DNA of 6,030 nt, taken from assembly GCA_030039105.1 (NCBI GenBank), contig JASHQO010000295.1, positions 1 through 6,030 on the forward strand, written 5' to 3'. The stretch comes from Xanthobacteraceae bacterium (lineage in GTDB: Bacteria; Pseudomonadota; Alphaproteobacteria; Rhizobiales; Xanthobacteraceae). Positions within the stretch are counted from its first letter, which is position 1. The number at the start of each line of letters is the position of its first letter. Below are positions 1 to 5,780 of the stretch, piece after piece. The position numbers and the translations under genes are program-made. The notes under the pieces are model-generated. The model was not told the origin of the DNA. It did not search any database and saw only the letters and a list, made by a program, of their open reading frames with translations.

Positions 1-8
1 GCGATGCC

Positions 9-224
9 TCAATACAATTCAGAAAGGAGGGTTCGTGATTCGATCGGGCCAACAAATTGCACGCCGTCGGTCGGCAACGGATTGTTGCCGGCAACGTGTT
101 CGATATGTTCCGCCAATCGGCCATGAGCTATTTCAATGCCCACAGGAGATCGCCGCGCCCAAAAAGCCAATATTTCATCGAAGCTTCGAGCTCCGATATT
201 GCTGAACTTTCGCTCCCAGGACAT
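9..224 (-). CDS. Hypothetical 71-aa protein, third ORF of the methyltransferase/DGQHR cassette
   Basis: I do not recognise this protein. It would be a 71-residue soluble polypeptide beginning MSWERKFSNIGARSFDEI and ending SRTLLSELY, with no signal peptide, membrane segment or catalytic motif that I can name. The ATG lies 9 bp beyond the TGA of the DGQHR gene on the same strand, the spacing of an operon member. No convincing Shine-Dalgarno sequence precedes it, so translation would rely on coupling. Codon use looks like that of its neighbours in the cassette (mixed third positions, lower GC than uvrB). It could be a genuine small accessory protein, or the N-terminal stub of a longer gene broken by a frameshift, because the stop falls almost at the window edge and what follows cannot be seen. 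Coding status is plausible but not proven. Confidence 0.45.
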   Translation of the reverse strand: MSWERKFSNIGARSFDEILAFWARRSPVGIEIAHGRLAEHIEHVAGNNPLPTDGVQFVGPIESRTLLSELY

Positions 225-233
225 CTGATTACG

Positions 234-1310
234 TCAGAGCGGCAAAGCGTCGGGTTTGTTTTTAATATTATCTGCTGCTCGCGCAATTTCCTCTCGCAAG
301 TCTTTGCCTGCATCCTGCTCGGCCTTATTACCCGTCCCATATTGGGCCCAGGCGCCGAAGTCGAAACCAATTATTAGTTTAAGGAGCTTTCCAACGTCGG
401 TCACACGGAAGCCGGCGTACATGTCTCGCGTTCTGATGTACACTTCTTCAAACGCGTTCATCAAGGCGCCAAATCCGATAGTCTTGAGGAATATATTATC
501 GACTTTGCGCCACTCGCTCGGAAATACGTCGCGAAAGGCCGTAAAGTAATTGTCTATGATTTTTGTTTGCTCGAGCAGCGATCGTGTGCGAAGGATACCC
601 TTCGACGGGTGAACAATAGGCGAAACCTTGCGAACGAAATTTCCGAGCGAAAGTTGACCCGTTTTAGGACCCTCGACGATCGTTATTCTATTGAAAAATA
701 CAGAATCTGGATCGCGGCGAAGTGCGTTGCCGATGTCGCTCGCACGGTCTTCTGATTCCGCTTTTTCCGTTTTTGCAAACGAGAGGCGGCGATTCAGGTC
801 TAATAGAATCGACCGTGGTACGCCGCGGGCCTCATCGTTAATTGTTATAAACTGCTCGACCTGTTCTTTTTCAGTAAGTCCGATGAAAGCGACGACCAAT
901 AACAAAATGTTGTGGTGAGCTTCGGCAGCTTGAAATGCGCCAGCGAGTCTGTGTTGCCCATCGATGACCCAGGCGACATCGGTGCCTTTAGGAATCTTGA
1001 GCGTCTTGGTAGCGGCGTGGTAAGTGGCATCATCGAGGCTAACTAGTATGCTGTTCGGGATCGGCTTTCCGCTGGTTATATACCTTGTTATGTTCGACAA
1101 TCGAGCCGGCGACAGAATTCTCTGATAGCCAAAATCCTCGTCCTTCTGGTCGTCCGTCATTCTGCTAATTGAGAAAGTCTGCCAAGCAGTCTTGGCGTCG
1201 AGAATGAAGGCATAAAGCTTATATTTGCCCTGCGTGAATTCGAAGCAAGGCACTTCGATATCCTTTGTAATTTTTGCTTTCTTGGCACCTGTATGTTCGA
1301 TCCTAGTCAT
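234..1310 (-). CDS. DGQHR-domain protein (DndB-like family)
   Basis: The protein has 358 residues and carries the family signature DGQHRLAG at residues 117-124. It is preceded by a conserved-looking segment GYQRILSPARL (61-71) through NSILVSLDD (86-94) and followed by FITINDEARGVPRSILLDL (154-172), all in the usual order of DGQHR proteins. The family includes DndB, the DNA-binding regulator of phosphorothioate (dnd) modification clusters. No dndA/C/D/E genes are visible, so calling this DndB itself would be unjustified. No membrane segments or signal peptide are seen. The start ATG overlaps the stop of the upstream methyltransferase gene (ATGA, 4 bp), which indicates translational coupling and a shared job in DNA modification. 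No strong separate ribosome-binding site is visible. G+C is clearly lower than in uvrB, suggesting horizontal acquisition. The domain call is secure. The function (repressor, DNA sensor or effector nuclease) is inference. Confidence 0.88.
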   Translation of the reverse strand: MTRIEHTGAKKAKITKDIEVPCFEFTQGKYKLYAFILDAKTAWQTFSISRMTDDQKDEDFGYQRILSPARLSNITRYITSGKPIPNSILVSLDDATYHAATKTLKIPKGTDVAWVIDGQHRLAGAFQAAEAHHNILLLVVAFIGLTEKEQVEQFITINDEARGVPRSILLDLNRRLSFAKTEKAESEDRASDIGNALRRDPDSVFFNRITIVEGPKTGQLSLGNFVRKVSPIVHPSKGILRTRSLLEQTKIIDNYFTAFRDVFPSEWRKVDNIFLKTIGFGALMNAFEEVYIRTRDMYAGFRVTDVGKLLKLIIGFDFGAWAQYGTGNKAEQDAGKDLREEIARAADNIKNKPDALPL

Positions 1311-2224
1311 CTTAGACTCGTGAAATGAGGCGGGCGTTTGGACACAGCATCTCTACCAGAAGGTTGGTAGATTGGTCGGTCTGCTGGTCGGTATACTTCC
1401 TTTCCCGCTTCAATTGCAGCTACCCGTGTGCGGGCTATCGTGATGTATTCCTTCTTGATATCGCAGCCGGAGAAGCGGCGAGCTTCGAGCGCCGCAGCTA
1501 CAGCAGACGACCCCGAGCCCATGAAAGGATCGACCACCAGTTCGCCCGGCTTGGTCAATGCTCTAACAAGTCGCTGCACCAATGCAACTGGAAATTGGCA
1601 GGGGTGGTCGGTCTTTTCCACGTGGCGCGATTTGACGTTTGGAATTTCCCAGACATCGGAGGGGTTCTTACCGAGCGGATTGCCGCTAAAATCACCTTTG
1701 TTAGGACCTTTATAATACCGCTTTCCAGGATATTTCTGAGGAATTCTTACTGCATCGAGGTTGAATTCGTAATTTTCGCCTTTGGTGAACCAAAGAATCG
1801 TCTCGTGGCGGCCACTAAAGCGACGACTTGCGTGTACGCCGTGTCCAAAGGTCCAAATAATTCGATTTCGGAGCGATAAGCCGGGTTGCCTGGAGAAGAT
1901 TTGGTAGACAACCGCATCAAGTGGGACAACGACGCCGCTACGTACGTGATGTCCAACTTGCCAGCATAAGCTTCCACGAGCCTTCAGCGCATTGACTAAC
2001 AGGGGAGCCAATTTTTCATGGTCGGCGATGAAGTCCTCGACGCGGCCTGAAGTGTCGTATTCCCTGCCCATGCAATAAGGTGGTGACGATACAATGAGGT
2101 CAACGGAACCTGGTTTGAGTTCCGACAGGAAGACAAACGCGTCCTGTAGTTCGAGACGAATCGCAGGCTTGCGAGGATATCTGTCGCCTGACTTCCGCGC
2201 TTGGCTTGACAAGCTATGATCCAT
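1307..2224 (-). CDS. Site-specific DNA amino-methyltransferase, beta class
   Basis: This 305-residue S-adenosylmethionine-dependent methyltransferase would transfer a methyl group to an exocyclic amino group of adenine (N6) or cytosine (N4) in a specific DNA sequence. The catalytic motif IV is SSPPY (residues 46-50). A central, presumably target-recognition region follows (about 115-205, including RHETILWFTKGENYEFNL and GNPLGKNPSDVWEIPNVKS). Then come motif X (HPCQFPVALVQRL, 207-219) and the SAM-binding motif I (VVDPFMGSGSSAVAA, 230-244). The order IV, TRD, X, I defines the beta arrangement. An S rather than a D before PPY is more usual in N4-cytosine enzymes, but motif IV alone does not settle the base. 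Length is normal and all motifs are intact. The start at 2224 is supported by an SD-like GGGGTGG four bases upstream. The gene is first in a cassette with the DGQHR gene (4-bp overlap). No restriction endonuclease is recognisable beside it. Confidence 0.93.
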   Translation of the reverse strand: MDHSLSSQARKSGDRYPRKPAIRLELQDAFVFLSELKPGSVDLIVSSPPYCMGREYDTSGRVEDFIADHEKLAPLLVNALKARGSLCWQVGHHVRSGVVVPLDAVVYQIFSRQPGLSLRNRIIWTFGHGVHASRRFSGRHETILWFTKGENYEFNLDAVRIPQKYPGKRYYKGPNKGDFSGNPLGKNPSDVWEIPNVKSRHVEKTDHPCQFPVALVQRLVRALTKPGELVVDPFMGSGSSAVAAALEARRFSGCDIKKEYITIARTRVAAIEAGKEVYRPADRPIYQPSGRDAVSKRPPHFTSLR

Positions 2225-2228
2225 CGCA

Positions 2229-2235
2229 CCACCCC
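2229..2235 (-). promoter_or_regulatory. Probable ribosome binding site of the methyltransferase gene
   Basis: On the minus strand the sequence GGGGTGG is separated by TGCG from the ATG at 2224. It is a purine-rich, imperfect Shine-Dalgarno match at a suitable distance, and it supports the chosen start. No other in-frame ATG occurs before the conserved region. Confidence 0.4.
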
Positions 2236-2259
2236 GCGACGATCAGCAGTTGGAAACCT

Positions 2260-2272
2260 TAACAAATCGTTA
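2260..2272. promoter_or_regulatory. Short inverted repeat TAAC-N5-GTTA upstream of the methyltransferase
   Basis: A perfect 4-bp dyad (TAAC, five bases, GTTA) lies 36-48 bp upstream of the methyltransferase start codon, in the AT-richest part of the spacer. It is positioned where an operator could act on the cassette promoter. A 13-bp site with 4-bp arms can arise by chance, and no convincing -35/-10 pair was found nearby, so this is only a candidate. Confidence 0.15.
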
Positions 2273-2484
2273 CCGCCACGGACGTTTCATGCTAGAATAG
2301 TCGGCTCATTTGCCGCGATTCCGCAGCGTGGACTGTGATGGCGCGCGACTTTGTTTTTCTCGTCCCCTTGCGCGCCTGGAAGAGAGCTAAAATGAATCCG
2401 CTCGCACACCACCGGGCATTAAAGTCATCATGTGCGCCCCAATCGCGCTGGCGGCTATCAATCGTCGAAGATGGAGATTTTTCT

Positions 2485-2563
2485 CCCGACCCTCACCCTT
2501 AATCTCTCGCCGACAAGCTTGCACGCGGGCGCGCGCAAGCGCGGCCCGGGTGGCGGAGGGAAT
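2485..2563. repeat. Degenerate GC-rich intergenic repeat just 3' of uvrB
   Basis: The segment begins with CCGACCCTCACCCTTAATC and ends with GGGTGGCGGAGGG, resembling a degenerate copy of the palindromic intergenic repeats (CCCTCACCC...GGGTGAGGG type) familiar from Bradyrhizobium-like genomes. Within it a hairpin can form at 2517-2540: GCTTGC (2517-2522) pairs with GCAAGC (2535-2540), then after one mismatch CGC with GCG around a 4-base loop. A second small hairpin, GGAGA-TTTT-TCTCC, sits next to it at 2473-2486. The larger hairpin begins about 24 bp after the uvrB stop, but no T-run follows it on the minus strand, so it is not a typical intrinsic terminator. The family assignment is from memory, and a genome-wide count would settle it. 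Confidence 0.5.
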
Positions 2564-5524
2564 TTATCTTTTCCGTGGCTTCCAGCCGCCGCGCATGCCG
2601 GGCTTGCCCAGCGTCGAGCGCGGGCCGTTTTTTTGCGTCCCTGCCGCGCCTGCGGCGCTCGCCGCCTGTTGGCTGTCGCGCTTGCCCGGGATCGACTCCA
2701 CGCCCGGACCCATTTCGTCGAGGTTCGGCTTGCGCGGGGCGTCACGCTTGGCGCCGCGGTGCGGCGAGACTTCGTGGTAAAGCGCGATGCCCATTTCGTC
2801 GAGAGCGGGCTTGTGCGGGCGCGCGGCGGTGCGCGCCGCCCCACCGCCGCGCGCGTTGCGCGCGGGCCCTCCCGCTGCAGGGGAGGGCAGGAGCTTTGCC
2901 GTCGGGTCGTCGGTCACGGCCAGCTCGGTGGCGCGCAAGCGCTTGACCTCGTCGCGCAGCCGCGCCGCTTCCTCGAAGTCGAGGTCGGCGGCGGCGGCGC
3001 GCATGCGCGCTTCCATGTCGGCGATCACCGCCTCGAAATTGTGGCCGATGGTGGCGGCGTCCTCGAACTCGCCGCCGGCGGCGCCGGTGCCGGTCGAGAT
3101 CAGCACGTGGTCGCGCTCGTAGACGCTGTCCAGAATGTCGGCGATGCCCTTGCGCACGCTCTCCGGCGTGATGCCGTTCGCCACGTTGTAGGCCTCCTGC
3201 TTCTCGCGCCGCCGCAACGTCTCGGCCATGGCGCGCTCCATCGAGCCGGTGACGGTGTCGGCATAAAGAATGACGCGGCCGTCGACATTGCGCGCGGTGC
3301 GGCCGATGGTCTGCACGAGAGAAGTCTCGCTGCGCAGAAAGCCTTCCTTGTCGGCGTCGAGGATGGCGACCAGGGCGCATTCGGGAATATCGAGGCCCTC
3401 GCGCAGCAGGTTGATGCCGACCAGCGCGTCGAAGGCGCCGAGCCGCAAATCGCGGATGATCTCGATGCGCTCGATGGTGTCGATGTCGGAATGCATGTAC
3501 CTGACGCGAATGCCCTGCTCGTGCAGGTATTCGGTCAAATCCTCGGCCATGCGCTTGGTCAGCACGGTGATGAGTGAGCGGTGGCCGCGCTGCGCCACTT
3601 GCCGCACTTCGCCGACCAGGTCGTCGACCTGCAGCCGCGCCGGCCGCACGTCGACCGGCGGATCGATCAGCCCGGTCGGGCGGATCACCTGCTCGGTGAA
3701 CACGCCGCCGGTTTCATTGAGCTCCCACGGCCCCGGCGTCGCCGACACGCAGGTGGTTTGCGGCCGCATCGCGTCCCATTCCTCGAAGCGCAGCGGCCGG
3801 TTGTCCATGCACGAGGGCAGGCGGAAGCCGTATTCGGCCAGCGTCGCCTTGCGTCGGAAATCGCCGCGATACATGCCGCCGAGCTGCGGCACGGTGACGT
3901 GGCTCTCGTCGACGAAGACGAGGGCGTTGTCGGGCACGTACTCGAACAGGGTCGGCGGCGGCTCGCCCGGCTTGTGCCCGGTGAGATAGCGCGAATAGTT
4001 CTCGATGCCGGCGCAGGAGCCGGTCGCCTCCATCATTTCGAGGTCGTACAGCGTGCGCTGCTCGAGCCGCTGCGCCTCGAGCAGCCGCCCGGTGGCGTTG
4101 AGCTGTTGCAGCCGCTGCCGCAGCTCGAACTTGATGCCGTCGATCGCCTGGATCAGCGTCGGCCGCGGCGTCACGTAGTGCGAGTTGGCGTAGATCTTGA
4201 CGAATTCCAGCTCGTCGGTCTTTTGGCCGGTGAGCGGATCGAATTCGTGGATCGCCTCCACCTCGTCGCCGAACAGCGATACCCGCCAGGCGCGGTCCTC
4301 GTAGTGCGCCGGAAAAATCTCGATGGCGTCGCCGCGCGCCCGGAACGAGCCGCGATGGAAATCGCCGGCGGTGCGCTTGTATTGCAGCGCCACCAGGTCG
4401 GCGAGCAATTGCCGCTGGTTGAGCCGCGCGCCGCGCTTGATCGAGAACGTCATCGCCGAGTAGGTCTCGACCGAGCCGATACCGTAGATGCACGATACCG
4501 AGGCGACGATGACGACGTCGTCGCGCTCCAGCAGCGCCCGCGTCGCGGCGTGGCGCATGCGGTCGATCTGCTCGTTGATCGAGGAATCCTTCTCGATATA
4601 GGTGTCGGTGCGTGGGATATAGGCTTCCGGCTGGTAGTAGTCGTAATACGACACGAAATATTCGACGGCGTTGTCGGGAAAGAAGCTCTTGAACTCGCCG
4701 TAGAGCTGGGCCGCGAGCGTCTTGTTCGGCGCCAGAATCAGCGCCGGCCGCTGCGTCCGCTCGATCACCTTGGCCATGGTGAAGGTCTTGCCCGAGCCGG
4801 TGACGCCGAGCAGCACCTGGGTGCGGTCGTTGCGCTCTACGCCTTCGACCAGGTCGGCGATCGCCTGCGGCTGGTCGCCCCTGGCGTCGAAGTCGGATTT
4901 GACGACGAAGCGCTTGCCGCCTTCGGATTTGTCCGGCCGCGGCGGCCGGTGCGGCGTCCAGACCTGGTTCCGGTCGCGGAATTCCTGGCGGCCCTCGCGC
5001 AGCAGCGTCTCCAGCGCCTGCATCGAGGCGGTGACGCCGAGCGTCACCGGCTGCAGCGCCGGCCGCCGCCGCTTCTCGCGTTGCGACTGGAAAATCTCGT
5101 CGAGCTCCGTGCCGTTATCGGGCGGCGGACCGGTCAGCGATTTGGTCGGATCGCTGTCGCCATAGCCGAGCGCCGCCGCGAGTTCCGGATCGACCTCGCC
5201 CGGCGCCTTGGCAACGTAGCCGGACTGTGGGCGTTCACCCAAGCCGTCCGGCGATTGCGCGTCGATCACTTTGCCCTGGGTCGATTTGCGCGCCCGATGC
5301 GCCGCGGCGAAATCGGCGCGGCGGTCGAACGAATTGTCCGGCGGCGGTTGCAGGCCGGTCTGCGAGCCGAGCCCCGCGGTGCCCTGGCCGATTCCGGGAT
5401 TGAGCAGGTCGGCAAGCTTCGGATCGAGCGCCGGCACCTCCGGCCGCGCCGCCTTGGCGCGGGTCGGCTTGGCCGGGTCTTTCTTCGAATGCTTTGCGGG
5501 ATCGCGCGTCGGACGCTTCGCCAT
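2564..5524 (-). CDS. uvrB: UvrABC excinuclease subunit B with long N- and C-terminal extensions
   Basis: UvrB is loaded onto damaged DNA by UvrA, verifies the lesion with its ATP-driven helicase-like core, and recruits UvrC for dual incision in nucleotide excision repair. The core is complete: Walker A GVTGSGKT (240-247), the beta-hairpin segment YYDYYQPEAYIP (293-304), Walker B-like DESH (539-542), SATPG (594-598), helicase motif VI QTIGRTAR (738-745) and a UVR motif that contacts UvrC (about 828-863). At 986 residues it is far longer than the usual 670 or so. About 205 polar residues precede the core, and a tail of about 120 follows with two KPxLDEMG boxes (905-912 and 932-939) and a basic end. 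Such extensions fit rhizobial UvrB as I remember it. The start at 5524 gives the basic MAKRPTRDPAKHSKKDP leader; only a weak GGGG lies upstream. No GTTC-N7-GTTC SOS box is visible in the 250 bp upstream. Core function is certain; roles of the extensions are unknown. Confidence 0.98.
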   Translation of the reverse strand: MAKRPTRDPAKHSKKDPAKPTRAKAARPEVPALDPKLADLLNPGIGQGTAGLGSQTGLQPPPDNSFDRRADFAAAHRARKSTQGKVIDAQSPDGLGERPQSGYVAKAPGEVDPELAAALGYGDSDPTKSLTGPPPDNGTELDEIFQSQREKRRRPALQPVTLGVTASMQALETLLREGRQEFRDRNQVWTPHRPPRPDKSEGGKRFVVKSDFDARGDQPQAIADLVEGVERNDRTQVLLGVTGSGKTFTMAKVIERTQRPALILAPNKTLAAQLYGEFKSFFPDNAVEYFVSYYDYYQPEAYIPRTDTYIEKDSSINEQIDRMRHAATRALLERDDVVIVASVSCIYGIGSVETYSAMTFSIKRGARLNQRQLLADLVALQYKRTAGDFHRGSFRARGDAIEIFPAHYEDRAWRVSLFGDEVEAIHEFDPLTGQKTDELEFVKIYANSHYVTPRPTLIQAIDGIKFELRQRLQQLNATGRLLEAQRLEQRTLYDLEMMEATGSCAGIENYSRYLTGHKPGEPPPTLFEYVPDNALVFVDESHVTVPQLGGMYRGDFRRKATLAEYGFRLPSCMDNRPLRFEEWDAMRPQTTCVSATPGPWELNETGGVFTEQVIRPTGLIDPPVDVRPARLQVDDLVGEVRQVAQRGHRSLITVLTKRMAEDLTEYLHEQGIRVRYMHSDIDTIERIEIIRDLRLGAFDALVGINLLREGLDIPECALVAILDADKEGFLRSETSLVQTIGRTARNVDGRVILYADTVTGSMERAMAETLRRREKQEAYNVANGITPESVRKGIADILDSVYERDHVLISTGTGAAGGEFEDAATIGHNFEAVIADMEARMRAAAADLDFEEAARLRDEVKRLRATELAVTDDPTAKLLPSPAAGGPARNARGGGAARTAARPHKPALDEMGIALYHEVSPHRGAKRDAPRKPNLDEMGPGVESIPGKRDSQQAASAAGAAGTQKNGPRSTLGKPGMRGGWKPRKR
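2709..2803 (-). repeat. In-phase direct repeat encoding two LDEMG boxes of UvrB
   Basis: The 14-mer CCCATTTCGTCGAG (plus strand) occurs exactly at 2709-2722 and again at 2790-2803, 81 bp or 27 codons apart. It encodes the LDEMG part of the two KPxLDEMG boxes in the UvrB tail. The identical codons suggest a recent duplication or conservation of a functional peptide. Confidence 0.8.
2819..2888. repeat. Cluster of perfect GC-rich inverted repeats inside uvrB
   Basis: Three perfect dyads lie side by side or overlap: a 12-bp arm pair 2819-2830/2843-2854 with a 12-base loop, an 8-bp pair CCGCGCGC/GCGCGCGG at 2847-2854/2858-2865 around GTT, and GCCCTCCC/GGGAGGGC at 2866-2873/2881-2888 around GCTGCAG. 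They encode a low-complexity Ala/Gly/Arg/Pro linker (roughly UvrB residues 878-904) between the UVR motif and the LDEMG tail. The structure resembles an intergenic palindromic repeat rather than ordinary coding sequence. An in-frame insertion is inferred, not demonstrated. Confidence 0.6.
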
Positions 5525-5588
5525 GGCCCCAATATGGGTCGAGTCCGGCGGCGAGGGAAGCGCGCGGGGCGCCCCCTGTGTCCGTCAT

Positions 5589-5607
5589 GCCCGGCCTTGT
5601 GCCGGGC
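5589..5607. repeat. Stem-loop GCCCGGC-N5-GCCGGGC
   Basis: A perfect 7-bp inverted repeat (5589-5595 and 5601-5607) closes a 5-base loop CTTGT. It is preceded by CCGTCAT. The GTCATGCCCGG start is typical of intergenic repeats in Bradyrhizobium-like genomes, from memory. No T-run follows on either strand, so a terminator is not favoured. Confidence 0.6.
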
Positions 5608-5612
5608 AACTG

Positions 5613-5644
5613 CCGGATAATCGCCGCTGCGCGGCGTATCCCGG
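5613..5644. repeat. Stem-loop with CGCCGC-TGC-GCGGCG core
   Basis: CGCCGC (5622-5627) and GCGGCG (5631-5636) pair around TGC. The stem extends past a two-base bulge through GGATA/TATCC (5615-5619 and 5637-5641), and past a one-base bulge to CC/GG. The 3' arm overlaps the next palindrome by six bases, so the two structures would be mutually exclusive. Confidence 0.6.
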
Positions 5645-5683
5645 ATGCGGCGCAGCACGAAGTAGTGCACCGCTGATCCGGGA
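5639..5683. repeat. 45-bp palindromic unit, copy A (REP/BIME-like)
   Basis: The ends TCCCGGAT (5639-5646) and ATCCGGGA (5676-5683) are perfectly complementary. Inside, GCGG pairs with CCGC (5647-5650/5670-5673) and GCAC with GTGC (5655-5658/5665-5668) around the loop GAAGTA. The unit is repeated in inverted orientation at 5726-5770: the first 24 bases match the complement of 5747-5770 at 21 positions, including an uninterrupted 13-mer GCGCAGCACGAAG. Confidence 0.7.
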
Positions 5684-5725
5684 CCTTCGCATGTTCGGCA
5701 CTGCTTCGCTCCGAGTTCGCGACGA

Positions 5726-5770
5726 TCCCGGGTCTACAGCGCACCGCTTCGTGCTGCGCTGCGCCCGGGA
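5726..5770. repeat. 45-bp palindromic unit, copy B, inverted relative to copy A
   Basis: TCCCGGG (5726-5732) pairs with CCCGGGA (5764-5770), and CAGCGCA (5737-5743) with TGCGCTG (5755-5761). By hand alignment it matches the reverse complement of copy A at about 35 of 45 positions. It lies 10 bp downstream of the ABM gene stop on the minus strand, so it could also stabilise or end that transcript, but it lacks a following T-run. Copies A and B are separated by 42 bp. Confidence 0.7.
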
Positions 5771-5780
5771 AACGCTCTCC

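Larger units (their letters stand above)
2225..2563. other. Spacer between uvrB and the methyltransferase cassette
   Basis: This 339-bp stretch has no supported gene. It must contain the promoter of the methyltransferase operon unless that is read through from uvrB. The half near the methyltransferase (2225-2400) is moderately AT-rich and holds the TAAC-N5-GTTA dyad, plus a separated inverted pair GGCGCGC (2340-2346) and GCGCGCC (2370-2376). The best -10-like element on the minus strand is TATTCT (complement of 2294-2299), without a recognisable -35. The half near uvrB (2473-2563) holds a repeat-like, GC-rich segment listed separately. No tRNA, integrase site or transposon ends were seen. Confidence 0.6.
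5525..5780. other. Repeat-rich spacer between the ABM gene and uvrB
   Basis: The 256-bp gap has no supported gene. It is filled from 5589 to 5770 by four palindromic units described individually. The 56 bp next to uvrB contain a small CCCA-ATA-TGGG dyad (5528-5538) and no convincing promoter. A CATATT element on the minus strand is too close to the start codon and lacks a -35. GTTC occurs at 5693 and 5715, but the spacing does not fit the alphaproteobacterial LexA box. Confidence 0.6.

Noticed and set aside
35..205. Plus-strand GTG start preceded by AGGAGG at the left edge
   Set aside because: The AGGAGG is the complement of codons in the 71-codon minus-strand ORF, and the resulting reading frame is short and unlike a protein.
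234..1310. Calling the DGQHR protein a true DndB of a phosphorothioate system
   Set aside because: No dnd sulfur-transfer genes are in the window, and the neighbour is a methyltransferase, so only the domain-level name is justified.
1325..1879. 184-codon plus-strand ORF opposite the methyltransferase
   Set aside because: The minus strand carries all the conserved methyltransferase motifs across this interval, and the plus-strand product is unrecognisable.
2392..2502. 36-codon plus-strand ORF beginning MNPLAHHRALKSSCAP, with GGAAGAGAG upstream
   Set aside because: It ends inside the degenerate repeat segment (the DPHP end is what such repeats translate to). It has no recognisable homology and could easily occur by chance.
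2432..5620. Almost continuous open frame on the plus strand opposite uvrB (381 plus 679 codons, one stop between)
   Set aside because: It is exactly in register with the uvrB codons. Stops there require TTA, CTA or TCA in uvrB, which are rare at this GC content. The translation is low-complexity Arg/Ala/Leu without a recognisable domain.
5726..5770. Intrinsic terminator for the ABM gene
   Set aside because: The stem is strong, but no T-run follows it on the minus strand, and the unit is one of two copies of a repeat, which explains it better.
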